Under the pieces are notes generated by a model. It was not told the DNA's origin and searched no databases. It was given only the letters and a program-made list of their open reading frames with translations. Below, one piece after another: positions 16,762-25,451 of a stretch of 64,000 nt of DNA. Numbering within the stretch: the stretch's first letter is position 1; each line of letters opens with the position of its first letter. The DNA is from Austwickia sp. (GTDB lineage Bacteria > Actinomycetota > Actinomycetes > Actinomycetales > Dermatophilaceae), in assembly GCA_016699675.1 (NCBI GenBank), contig CP064985.1, forward strand, positions 2,604,001 to 2,668,000. Reading direction: 5' to 3'. The translations under genes and the position numbers were made by a program.

Positions 16762-18213
16762 TCACTCCCGGTCGGCACCGGGTCGCGGGCGGCGGGTCAG
16801 GAGCAGGAGGGTGCCCGCCACCCCCGCCGTACCGGCACAGATCGCCCACACGGTCAGGTAACCCGACAGCGGCGCGTGGTTCGCCGCCGGGCCTTCGAGG
16901 CCGGCGCCGCCCAGGGCGAGCGCGTAGGCGCACGAGGCGAATGCGCCACCCACCGTCTTGATGGCGTTCGTCATGCCGGTGGCGACGGCGGTGTGGGTCG
17001 GCGGCGCGTACTGGGCGGCGACGGCCGGCAACAGCGCCACGAGCATCCCCGATCCCAGCCCGGCGAGGAGCATGTTCGCCAGGACGGCCACCAGTGACCC
17101 GTGGCTCGGCAGGAACAGCGCATAACCGACCGCCACGAGCGCACAGCCCACGACCATCGTGCCGCGCGCCGGCAGCCACCGAGTGAGCAGCGGCACGCAC
17201 AGGGCGCCGAGCAGCAGGGACACGACGTACGCCCCGATGATGAGCGACACCCCGGAGGCGGTCGCGCCGAGCCCGTAGCCGGCGACCGCCGGGTCCGTGC
17301 GGGCGAACGTGGACAACGGGATCTGCGCGCCGAGCACGGACGCCCCGAACAGCATCGCCACGACCTGGATCGGCCACTGCCGGCGCGAGCCGAGCACGCG
17401 CAGGTCGACGAGCGGCGTCTCCACCCGCAGCTCGACGCGGGCGAAGGCGATGCCGAGGAGCGCCCCGACCGCGAGGAGCAGCCACGGCCACGGCGAGGCC
17501 GACCCGAGGACGCGCAGGAGCATGAGGCCGCCCATGATCGCGCCGAGACCGAGCGTGAGCCACGCCGTGCCGGCGCCGTCGAAGCGGCCGGTCCCGGCGG
17601 GAGGCATGGCGGGGACGCCCCACCAGATCGCCGCGATGGAGAGCGTGACGACGACGGCGGGCACCGCGAGCAGGGCGATCATCGACAGCCGAGTGGCGAG
17701 CGCGCCCGCGAGCAGGGCGCTGGCGATCACCGAGGTCTCCAGCGCGGCGACGAGGACGGACGAGGCCAGTCGGGTGCGCCGGTCGTCACCCGCCGTACGG
17801 CGGTGCACGATCGCGACCTCCATCGGCAGCCACACCACGTACACGCCGACCAGCGCCCACGCCGCGGCGAACGCGACCGGCGTCGGCGCGAGCGCCACCC
17901 CCCAGCAGGCGAGGGCCGCGACGACGGTGCTGGCGAGGAGGATCCGGCGGTGGCCGTGCAGGTCGCCGAGCTTGGAGAGCACCGGTACGGCGATCGCGGA
18001 CAGCGCCAACTGGGCCGCCTCGAACCAGTTGACCTCGGCGTCGCGCAGGTTCAGGTGCCGGGCGATGTCAGTGAACAACGGCGTGAAGTAGCCCTGAATG
18101 GTGCCGCTGGCGATCTCGACGCAGACGAGGAAGCCGACGATGGAGGCGATCGGGACGGCGGCTGTGCTCCGGTTTGCGACCGCGCCCCGGGACCCCTCCG
18201 CGGGGGCGGTCAC
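16762..18213 (-). CDS. MFS drug/metabolite transporter (DHA2-like, 14 TM)
   Basis: 483 residues from GTG at 18213, sharing a GTGA overlap with the peptidase gene. About 13-14 hydrophobic segments, the motif-A-like loop KLGDLHGHRRILLAS between TM2 and TM3, and the length all fit the DHA2/EmrB-like branch of the major facilitator superfamily. Motif C is only loosely kept (ALETSVIASALLAGAL). Substrate unknown. Translational coupling to an M20 peptidase suggests that the two act on the same peptide-like compound, for example uptake or export linked with hydrolysis. Confidence 0.86.
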   Translation of the reverse strand: MTAPAEGSRGAVANRSTAAVPIASIVGFLVCVEIASGTIQGYFTPLFTDIARHLNLRDAEVNWFEAAQLALSAIAVPVLSKLGDLHGHRRILLASTVVAALACWGVALAPTPVAFAAAWALVGVYVVWLPMEVAIVHRRTAGDDRRTRLASSVLVAALETSVIASALLAGALATRLSMIALLAVPAVVVTLSIAAIWWGVPAMPPAGTGRFDGAGTAWLTLGLGAIMGGLMLLRVLGSASPWPWLLLAVGALLGIAFARVELRVETPLVDLRVLGSRRQWPIQVVAMLFGASVLGAQIPLSTFARTDPAVAGYGLGATASGVSLIIGAYVVSLLLGALCVPLLTRWLPARGTMVVGCALVAVGYALFLPSHGSLVAVLANMLLAGLGSGMLVALLPAVAAQYAPPTHTAVATGMTNAIKTVGGAFASCAYALALGGAGLEGPAANHAPLSGYLTVWAICAGTAGVAGTLLLLTRRPRPGADRE

Positions 18214-19532
18214 AGGTGCTCCAGCAGGTCCGCGTAGTAGTCGACGCCGGCGAGGAAGTCCGTCACGCCGAGGTGCTCGTCGACGTTGTGGATGCTCTGC
18301 CGCTGGGCCTTGGTGACGTGGAAGGGCGCGAACCGGTAGACCCGCGGCCAGATGCGATGGAAGTGCCGGGAGTCGGTAGCGGCCATCACGAGATAGGGGA
18401 TGGCGCCGGTGTCCGGTTCGCAGCGGTGCAGGGTGGCGACGAGCGCGTCGTACGCCGCGTCGGTAGGGGACACCGGGCTCGGGTCGTCGCCGTGCCGCAG
18501 GGTGACCGTGACCTGGCGGTCGTTGATGGTACGTCGCAGCCGGGCCAGGACGTCGTCGCGGGTCTCGCCGACCGCGATCCGCACGTTGAGCCCCGCGGTG
18601 GCGGTCGTGGGCAGCACATTGTTGGCGGGGGCCGCGCGCAGCTCGGTGAGGGCGATCGTCGTGCGGGTCAGCGCGGCCAGTTCGGGGCCGAGGAGGCTGA
18701 GGAGTCGCGCCATCGGGAGGCCCAGCCGGTCGGCCCGGTCGGTGAGGAGCCGGGCTGGCCCTGGAAGGTGTCCGCCGAGGGCCGTGATCATCTTCGCGAC
18801 CGGCTCGGTCATCCGCGGCGGTGCGGGGGAGTCCTCGATCCGGACCAGCGCCCTGGCGAGCCGGGCCACGGCGCCGTGCCGGGGCGGCTGGCTCGCGTGG
18901 CCGCCGGACCCGCTCGCCGCCAGGTCGATCGCGGCGTTGCCCTTCTCGGACAGGCCGATCATCGCCATGCGCGCCGAGACCCCGGGCAGGGCGTCTGAGA
19001 CGATCGCGCCCCCCTCGTCAAGGACGAACCAGGGGGTGACCCCGCGGCCTTGCAGCTCCGCCACGGCGCGTCGGCCGGTGACCCCCATGACCTCCTCGTC
19101 GCTGCCGAACGACAGCCAGATGTCGCGAGTCGGGCGGTGGCCCGCGGCGACGAGCCGATCCACCGCAGCGAGGATTCCGACGAGGCTGCCCTTGTCGTCG
19201 ATCGTGCCTCGGCCCCAGATGGCGCCGTCGACGACGCTCCCGGCGTACGGCGGGTGGGTCCACGCCTCCTCCGGCCCCGCGGGGACGACGTCCTGGTGGG
19301 CCAGCAGAACCACCGCGTCGGTCTGCGGATCGCGGCCCGGCCAGCGCAGCAGCAGCGCGTGGTCGCCGAGATCGGTCGTCTCGCAGGCGGCGAAGGCGTG
19401 CGGGAAGTGGGCCCGGAGATCGGCGTGCAGGCCGTCGAACTCCGCGGGGTCCTTGCCGGGCCCGGCCACGGTCCGACGGCGTACGGCGGCGGTCAGCGCC
19501 GCGACGGGCGCCGGGACGCTGACAGTCTCCAT
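18210..19532 (-). CDS. M20-family metallopeptidase (carboxypeptidase S / Dug-like)
   Basis: 440 residues without a signal peptide. The di-zinc site can be traced: HQDVV (first His and Asp) near residue 79, GRGTIDDKG with the bridging Asp, SFGSDEEVMG with the catalytic and metal Glu pair, the DEGG segment, and a late His in the C-terminal SIHNVDEHLGV. A dimerisation domain with SEKGNAAIDLAASGSGGHAS lies in the middle. Similar enzymes are cytosolic amino-acyl hydrolases or carboxypeptidases. It is the first gene of a two-gene operon with the MFS transporter. Confidence 0.9.
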   Translation of the reverse strand: METVSVPAPVAALTAAVRRRTVAGPGKDPAEFDGLHADLRAHFPHAFAACETTDLGDHALLLRWPGRDPQTDAVVLLAHQDVVPAGPEEAWTHPPYAGSVVDGAIWGRGTIDDKGSLVGILAAVDRLVAAGHRPTRDIWLSFGSDEEVMGVTGRRAVAELQGRGVTPWFVLDEGGAIVSDALPGVSARMAMIGLSEKGNAAIDLAASGSGGHASQPPRHGAVARLARALVRIEDSPAPPRMTEPVAKMITALGGHLPGPARLLTDRADRLGLPMARLLSLLGPELAALTRTTIALTELRAAPANNVLPTTATAGLNVRIAVGETRDDVLARLRRTINDRQVTVTLRHGDDPSPVSPTDAAYDALVATLHRCEPDTGAIPYLVMAATDSRHFHRIWPRVYRFAPFHVTKAQRQSIHNVDEHLGVTDFLAGVDYYADLLEHL

Positions 19533-19575
19533 GACGGGAGCGTATGGGCGGTCGCGCGACGCTGTCCGGCGATCG

Positions 19576-22500
19576 TCACCAGGCGGCGTTGTACGCCGCC
19601 ACGGCCGCCGCGTCGGCGTCCGGCGCGATCGTGACGGTCTCGACAGCGAGCCGCTTGGCGTTGGCCGTGATGTCCAGCCAGGACCGCAGGCTGCTCACCT
19701 GCCACGCGGAGGTGGAGCGGCCGATCGTCCACGAGATGCCGAGCCGCTTGCCCTTGCTCGCGGCCCAGTCAGACCAGTCGGTCAGGCCGCCCTTGCCGGT
19801 GACGAGGACCGGCCACGGCTTGTCGGCGGGGATGCTCAGCCCGATGAGGTCGATCGCATCGCCCGGGAAGGCGGCCGCCGCGGTCTCGGGGTCGGTGCCC
19901 AGCGGGGCGGCCCACTCGATGAGCGCGTTCGGCGCCGCGGCCTTGACGGTGGCGGCCACCCGCTCCGCCGCCGCCTTGGCGCGGGCGGGGTCGGCGCCGT
20001 CCGGCGTGGTCAGCCGCACCACTGCGGGCTTGGCGGACACCGAGCGCAGGGTCGTGCCGAGCGTGGTCCACGGCTGGGTGCCGGTGCCCTTCGCCAGGGC
20101 CTCCAGGTCCTCGCCGCCGAGCGTGAGCGGAGCCTCCACGACGAGCTGGGCGCCCGTCGTCGCGGCCTTCGTCCACATGGGGGCGGTGGCGGACAGGGTG
20201 GTGAGGTCGGCGCTGTCGACCCGCAGGCTCAGCGCGTCCGCCGCGCGACCGCGGGCGGTCACCGTCGCCGCGGCCGCGGCGACGTCGTTGTTCGGCGCGG
20301 TCACACCACTGGCCCAGCCGCTCCCGGGAGTCCCGGTCGGGGCGCTCTCGGTGGGTGCGGCCTTCGGCGCCTCGGTGGGTGCCGGCGTGGGCGCGGGCCG
20401 GGTGGTCGCCGGCCCGCGGACGGGCCCGGCGGTCGGGGCGCTCGCGCGCGGACCCGACGGCTGCGCGGAGCTGGGCGCGGCCGACGAGGTGCCTCGTTGT
20501 GAGGTCGTCGGGGCGCCGCTGGTGGGCGGCTGGCTGGTTGGAACGGATGACGTGGTGGGCGCGGTCGACGCGGTGGGCGTCGTCGACCTGGTGGGTGTCG
20601 TCGACGTGGGTTTCGTGGACGTCGGGGGCGCGGTCGTCCCGCCCGGTGCCGGCGTGCTCGGGGCGGGCTTGGCGGGTGCCGCCGGCTCCGTCGCGCGGGG
20701 TCGCACCGGGGTTGCGGGGGCGGGCGGTGCGGACGGCTTGCCGGTCTGGGCCGGGGCCGAGTCCTTGGCCTTGTCGGCGGCCTTGCCGGGGGCTTTATCC
20801 GGCGACGTCGTCGCTTGCGGCCGGGACGGGACGGGCAGCGTGACCCGGGGAGGCATCGGGAGCGGCACGGGGGTGGTCGTCGTCGCGTTGGCGCGGGGGG
20901 TCGCCGCCGAAGGGCGCGGCGTGCCGCTGGACGGGCGCGCTACCGGGGGGCCGGTGAGGGTGATGGTCAGGCCGTCGTCGGTGAGCGAGCCGTCGACCGA
21001 GACGTCCCTCGGGCCGGCCGACGGGGACTTCGTCGAAGTCGCCGGGAGCGTCGGCTGTCGGCTCGTCGAATGGGGCCGCGCGGGCGCAGTGGTGGCCGAG
21101 GCGCTGGCCGGGACGCTGGTATCGGTCGACTCGGGCGAGCGCGTGGGGACCGAGGCGGTCGGCGTCGTGGGTGTCGGCGCGGCCCAGGTGCTCGACGTCG
21201 GGCCCGGTGTCCGGGTCGACGAGCGAGTCCCCCTCGGTTCGGCCGGCGTGGTCCAGGACGGCTGGCCGGGCCGCGCGGTGCCACGCGTGGTGGGCTCGGC
21301 CGGTGTGGTCCAGGACGGCTGGCCGGGCCGCGCGGTGCCACGCGTCGTGGGCTGGGCCGCCGAGCTCGGTTCGGACGTGGGCCAGCGCGGCGGCTCGGTC
21401 ACGGCCGGGGAGTGGGGTGCCGCCGAGTCGCCCGCGGGGCGGCCGGTCGCCGAGGGCTCGGTCGGCGGGAACGGCACGGGGGCGTCCGCAGGGCTGGTGG
21501 CGACGGGCGCGCTGGGTGAGGTGGGCCGGAAGGCACCGGGCGCCGCTGCGGCCGTGCCCGGCCCCGCCTCGACGACGATCCGCACGGGCGTGTCCGCGCG
21601 GGCCGGCACCAGGATGACCGTGGCCGGTTCGGGGGCGCTCGGGACCCGCGTGGCGGGCGCCGCCGGTCGCACCGACGCTCCCGAGGCCGTCCCGCTCGGC
21701 TCGGCCGGCGTCGTCCACGGCTGCGCTGGGGCGGGGCGGGCCGTCGTCGCCTCGCTGGGTGCCGTCCGGACCGACGCGGGGCCGGTGGGCAGCGGCTGGT
21801 CCGGCAGGTGCCCTGGGGGCGGCGGTGCCGAGGTGGTTACCTGGGCGGTCGGCGTTACTCCGGGCGGGGTGGCCTGGGCCGGGACGCTGGTCGCGGGCGG
21901 GGCCGGTGCGCGGGTGGGGGCGGGCGTGGGTGCCGGCGCGGGAACGTACGGCGTGGGCGGCGCGGTCGTCTCGACCGGGATCCGGCCGTCGGGCGTGGCC
22001 GTGGCAGGCGCCGGGTACGGGTCGTGCTCGCGGCTGGCCGGCAGCGTCACGGTGCCCTCTGGCGTGCTCGGGCGCTCGGCCTGACCGGGCTGCCCCTGCC
22101 CGACGACCTCGCCCGGCTGGTTCGGGACCTGCCGCGTCGGCATCTGGCTCGCAGGCTGCTCGACCGGCACCTCTTGGCTCGGCACCTGTTGGCTCGGCTG
22201 GTTCGGCTGCACCGCTTGGCCCTGGGCCGGCACCTGCTGGCCGGGCTGCACCGGTTGACCCTGGACCGGCTGCTGGGCGGGCTGGGCACCGTCGCGGTTC
22301 GACGGTGCCGAGGTGCGGGACGACGGGGTCGAGGGGCTGGGGGCGCCCGGGGCTGCGGGCTGTGCGGCGGACGGGGCGACTGCGGTGCCGGTCCGGTTCG
22401 CGGCGGATGCCGTCGCGCCGCTCGTCGTGCCGGACTGCTGGCTGGCTGTGGTGCGGGTCGGGCTGGTGACCGTCGTGCCGGTCCGGGTGGGCGCTGTGGG

Positions 22501-22668
22501 GCGCCCGGTCGCGGCGCCACTCGACGTACCCGTCGCGGCCACCGGCGTGCCGGGACTCGGGGCGACCTCCGTCGCGGACGCCGTACCCGCCCCGCACACC
22601 ACGAGCGCGGTCGCCACCGGGAGGGCTGCGGCGGCGGTGAGGGCCTTGCTGTTCAGATTCCTGCGCAT
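19576..22668 (-). CDS. Secreted Pro/Thr/Ser-rich protein with C-terminal GH26-like TIM-barrel fragment
   Basis: 1030 residues. A Sec signal peptide (MRRNLNSKALTAAAALPV, cleavage likely after GTASA near residue 32) is followed by about 750 residues of Pro, Thr, Ser, Ala and Gln-rich disordered sequence with local repeats, including a perfect two-copy 19-residue unit (bases 21239-21352). The final 250 residues are globular, with LVVEAPLTLGGEDLEALAKG, IEWAAPLGTDPETAAAAFPG and WSDWAASKGKRLGISWTIGR. This layout resembles the last strands of GH26-like glycosidases, but the usual P-E-W-G nucleophile position reads S-W-T-I-G, so it may be non-catalytic. The long linker would span the cell envelope. 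Function unknown; surface attachment or glycan binding is inference. Confidence 0.78.
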   Translation of the reverse strand: MRRNLNSKALTAAAALPVATALVVCGAGTASATEVAPSPGTPVAATGTSSGAATGRPTAPTRTGTTVTSPTRTTASQQSGTTSGATASAANRTGTAVAPSAAQPAAPGAPSPSTPSSRTSAPSNRDGAQPAQQPVQGQPVQPGQQVPAQGQAVQPNQPSQQVPSQEVPVEQPASQMPTRQVPNQPGEVVGQGQPGQAERPSTPEGTVTLPASREHDPYPAPATATPDGRIPVETTAPPTPYVPAPAPTPAPTRAPAPPATSVPAQATPPGVTPTAQVTTSAPPPPGHLPDQPLPTGPASVRTAPSEATTARPAPAQPWTTPAEPSGTASGASVRPAAPATRVPSAPEPATVILVPARADTPVRIVVEAGPGTAAAAPGAFRPTSPSAPVATSPADAPVPFPPTEPSATGRPAGDSAAPHSPAVTEPPRWPTSEPSSAAQPTTRGTARPGQPSWTTPAEPTTRGTARPGQPSWTTPAEPRGTRSSTRTPGPTSSTWAAPTPTTPTASVPTRSPESTDTSVPASASATTAPARPHSTSRQPTLPATSTKSPSAGPRDVSVDGSLTDDGLTITLTGPPVARPSSGTPRPSAATPRANATTTTPVPLPMPPRVTLPVPSRPQATTSPDKAPGKAADKAKDSAPAQTGKPSAPPAPATPVRPRATEPAAPAKPAPSTPAPGGTTAPPTSTKPTSTTPTRSTTPTASTAPTTSSVPTSQPPTSGAPTTSQRGTSSAAPSSAQPSGPRASAPTAGPVRGPATTRPAPTPAPTEAPKAAPTESAPTGTPGSGWASGVTAPNNDVAAAAATVTARGRAADALSLRVDSADLTTLSATAPMWTKAATTGAQLVVEAPLTLGGEDLEALAKGTGTQPWTTLGTTLRSVSAKPAVVRLTTPDGADPARAKAAAERVAATVKAAAPNALIEWAAPLGTDPETAAAAFPGDAIDLIGLSIPADKPWPVLVTGKGGLTDWSDWAASKGKRLGISWTIGRSTSAWQVSSLRSWLDITANAKRLAVETVTIAPDADAAAVAAYNAAW
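21239..21352. repeat. 57-bp tandem duplication inside the Pro/Thr-rich gene
   Basis: Two 57-bp units (21239-21295 and 21296-21352) differ at only a few bases and are in frame, encoding two copies of a 19-residue block beginning PTTRGTARPGQPSW on the minus strand. It is the cleanest of several repeats in this linker-coding region. The unit length keeps the frame, so copy number may vary between strains. Confidence 0.85.
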
Positions 22669-22794
22669 GCTGCTGACCTGTTCGTGTGGAGGGGCGGAGT
22701 CAGTGCGGCCGGGCGGGTCGGGCCGGTCAAACCGGCGGGTCGCCCCGGTCGCGGCAGCGCCGGGCCGGCCCGGGGCGACGTCGCGGGGTGGGCG

Positions 22795-24735
22795 TCATGG
22801 CGTCGCCTTCGGCGGGAGGAGATAGACGTACTCGTCGCCGCCGGACTCGGCCCGCACCGCCGCGGCGGTCGTCGCGAGATCCTCGGGGAAGGCCTCGTTG
22901 TCGGGCAGGACACCCGCCGGGATCTGCGGGCCGACCAGCACCCGCTGCCGGGCGAGCATGCCGAGCGCCCGATCGGCGCTGACCAGCTGCGTCGTCCAGG
23001 CGCCCAGGTCCATCGATCGGGCGGTCGTGAGGTCCACGAGCGTGCGGCCGAGGATGCCCCATCGGCGCGAGGGAGAGGGGTACCAGTCCGCGGAGCCCCC
23101 GTCGAACCAGGCCGCGCCACCCCACGCGAAGCGCACGTCCTGCGGCCGGTCGCTGTAGACGGCCACGTACGCGGTGCCGCTGGTCTTCGTGGGGAGCACG
23201 GTCACCACCGAGTCGCCGAGGTAGCCCACGATGGTGGGCGGGCCCGAGTTGCCGGGGCTCTCCCAAGGGGTGGGCTGCGCGGCGGGGCGCCCGGCGGCGA
23301 GGTGCCACCACCCGGCCGCGCCGGTCGCCGTGACCGTGCCGTCTGCGCGCGCCGCCAGCGGCTTCGCCCCGTCCGGAACGGGCATCGTCACGAGCTTGCC
23401 GGCGGCGACCGTGCCCGCCGTACGTCCTTGGTCGCCGATCACCAGCGGCGCGGAGCCCTGCAGGCTCACGCTCGCCCCCGCGGGAAGCCCCAGGTCGTGG
23501 GCCTCGCCGCTCTCCAGATCCCACCAGGCCAGGCGGTCGCCGACCTGCGCCGCGACGACCCGCCGCCCGTCGATGGTCGTGGCCGTGAGGTCGGTGCCGG
23601 GCTTGGCGTCGGGGTACCGGCCGCTCCACCGCACCTCACCCCGCTCGACGTCCACGAGCGTGATCGTCCGGTCCTTGGTGACGAACGCCATCTGCGTGCC
23701 GTCCACCATGAGCACCCGACCGGCGTCCTTGAGCAGGGCCGGCGTTCGCCACATCGACTTGGCCTGCCATTCGGCGGGAGGCGGCACGCCGATGGTCTCG
23801 TCGCGGACGAGCATCACCCCGGGCCGGTCGCGGGAGATCATCGCGACGAGTGCGGCCACGACCAGCAGGCAGGCGAGGGCCACGCAGCCCAGCACCAGCA
23901 TGCGTCGGCCCGGCCGGAGAGCTACGGCCGGCCGGCCCGTGCGCGGCCGGGGCGTGGCGCGGTGTCCCCGGGGCGCGCTGGGGGCGCGAGGGGCGGTCGC
24001 CGGACGGTACGTCGCGGGCCGTGCCGGCTCGAATCCGCCCGGCGGAGGCCCTGGTGGGGACGGGGCTGAGGGGCGGCGGCCGGGCACCGTCGTCGGGGTC
24101 GGGCCGGCGTCTCGACGCAGCGTGGCGACCACCGCGGCCGCGGGGTCCCCATCGACCGCCCACGGGCTGGTGTCGACCTGTCGGGGGCCGACGGGCCCGC
24201 TCTGGTGGGCCGCGCCGGCGAGGTCGGCGGGTGTGCTCTGGCCGAGAGAGCCCGGCGGCGCGCTCTGCTCGAGCGGGCGAACGGGGCGGCTCGCTGGGGC
24301 CCGCCCGTCCGATGTTGCCTGGCCGAGGCGTTCGTCGGGGGCGCCTTGGCCGAGGCGTTCGTCGGCGGTGCCTTGGCCGGGGGCGTCGGCGCCGGCGCCC
24401 TGGTCGGCGGACTCGTCATCCCCGCCGGGCGGCCCGGCCTCGCGGACATCGCCGTCGGCCGTGACGAGGACGGTGCCGAGGGGGCTGCCCTCGTGCTCGA
24501 ACTCGGCGCGGATGACCCCGTCGGGGGACTTCGCGGCGAGGCGGCTCAGGTGGGTGCGGACGACGTCGGCGGCCTCGTCCCAATCCCCGGTGGCGATCCG
24601 CCGCCCCTCGACGTACGCGGCGAGTCCCCCCGGGACGGTCACCCACTCCACCCGCGCCCACAGGCCCGGGGAGCCGGTCCCGGTCATGAGCGCAGGCCCC
24701 GGCGGCCGCCCGGACCCCTCCGGCGACCCGCACAT
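22795..24735 (-). CDS. Bitopic membrane protein with C-terminal beta-propeller-like domain
   Basis: 646 residues from 24735; ATG at 24687 (MTGTGSPGLW) is an equally good start, as neither has a clear ribosome site. Residues to about 80 form a small folded domain (VTVPGGLAAYVEGRRIATGD). A disordered Pro/Gly/Gln linker with a duplicated DERLGQ unit runs to about 285, then a single TM (MLVLGCVALACLLVVAALVA). The outer part has repeated four-stranded sheet motifs (DRTITLVDVERGEVRWSGRY, DRLAWWDLESGEAHDLGL), like a PQQ/WD-type propeller. The topology is N-in/C-out. It lies just upstream of the secreted linker protein, so both may belong to one envelope structure. Confidence 0.78.
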   Translation of the reverse strand: MCGSPEGSGRPPGPALMTGTGSPGLWARVEWVTVPGGLAAYVEGRRIATGDWDEAADVVRTHLSRLAAKSPDGVIRAEFEHEGSPLGTVLVTADGDVREAGPPGGDDESADQGAGADAPGQGTADERLGQGAPDERLGQATSDGRAPASRPVRPLEQSAPPGSLGQSTPADLAGAAHQSGPVGPRQVDTSPWAVDGDPAAAVVATLRRDAGPTPTTVPGRRPSAPSPPGPPPGGFEPARPATYRPATAPRAPSAPRGHRATPRPRTGRPAVALRPGRRMLVLGCVALACLLVVAALVAMISRDRPGVMLVRDETIGVPPPAEWQAKSMWRTPALLKDAGRVLMVDGTQMAFVTKDRTITLVDVERGEVRWSGRYPDAKPGTDLTATTIDGRRVVAAQVGDRLAWWDLESGEAHDLGLPAGASVSLQGSAPLVIGDQGRTAGTVAAGKLVTMPVPDGAKPLAARADGTVTATGAAGWWHLAAGRPAAQPTPWESPGNSGPPTIVGYLGDSVVTVLPTKTSGTAYVAVYSDRPQDVRFAWGGAAWFDGGSADWYPSPSRRWGILGRTLVDLTTARSMDLGAWTTQLVSADRALGMLARQRVLVGPQIPAGVLPDNEAFPEDLATTAAAVRAESGGDEYVYLLPPKATP

Positions 24736-25451
24736 GTCGCGAAACCGATTCTCACGGTATGAATTTGGCCTTCCCCATGGCTTTTCTGGCCACCCCGAAA
24801 AATGCTTGCCGGGCGGGTTTCACGAGGCCCGGCTGGTCGACAATCTAACGGATGGGGAAGACGTTGGCGCGGGCTCGGATGCCGCCTGTGGATAACAGGT
24901 CCATCCGGTCGGAGCGGGCCTCGGTTGCCTTCTTGGGTGGGGGTCGATTGTCGCGAGCGGACCTGCTCGGGCGACGGGCCCTGTCGAATCGGGTTGCCCG
25001 AAAGGCCGATTGCCGGTGGCTGGGCACGGGCTCGAGGGGGCGCCTGGACGTCGTCGATCAGAGGTTCAATACGGCGGCCGCCGCGTCTCAGGAGTCGGCC
25101 AGACTCCGTGAACGGTCATTGGCGACGATGAGAGGCGCATCTGCTCGGTGAGCGGCGTACGCCTTGAACCGAGGTCAGAGCGACGAGGTGGCGGATGATC
25201 GGCCGATCCTGCCGTCACGGTGAGCGCTCAGCGTGCCACATCATGACGTCGCCGATGATCGCCCCGATGATCGCCCGATCGCTGTCCTCAGAGGAGCAGC
25301 AACGGGGACATCATCGGGGAGATCACACGCCCCGGCCGGGAATCCCCCCACCCTCCGGAATGCGAATCTCACGCCCGGTGCACAACGGGAATGTCACCGA
25401 GAAGCGGGAATCGACATTCGAAGAACGGAAATGATTGGCGCCGTGCCGAGT
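24736..25451. other. 716-bp intergenic region without a supported gene
   Basis: The region has a lower GC content than its surroundings. Candidate frames (24852-25151 plus, 24845-25027 minus) lack ribosome sites and the G/C third-position bias of real genes here. It holds one perfect DnaA-box-like TTATCCACA on the minus strand (24887-24895), inside the dyad CCTGTGGATAACAGG. A small cluster of GATGATCG repeats occurs near 25192, 25253 and 25266. One box is too little to call an origin. Confidence 0.6.

Noticed and set aside
19576..22668. Plus-strand 846-codon frame at 19544-22084
   Set aside because: It is antisense to the Pro/Thr-rich gene, which has a signal peptide and a globular end; the plus frame has neither.
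24887..24895. Replication origin suggested by a DnaA box
   Set aside because: A single box, with no dnaA or dnaN, no box cluster and no AT-rich unwinding element.
24852..25151. 99-codon plus-strand frame in the long gap
   Set aside because: No ribosome site, no third-position bias, no recognisable fold.
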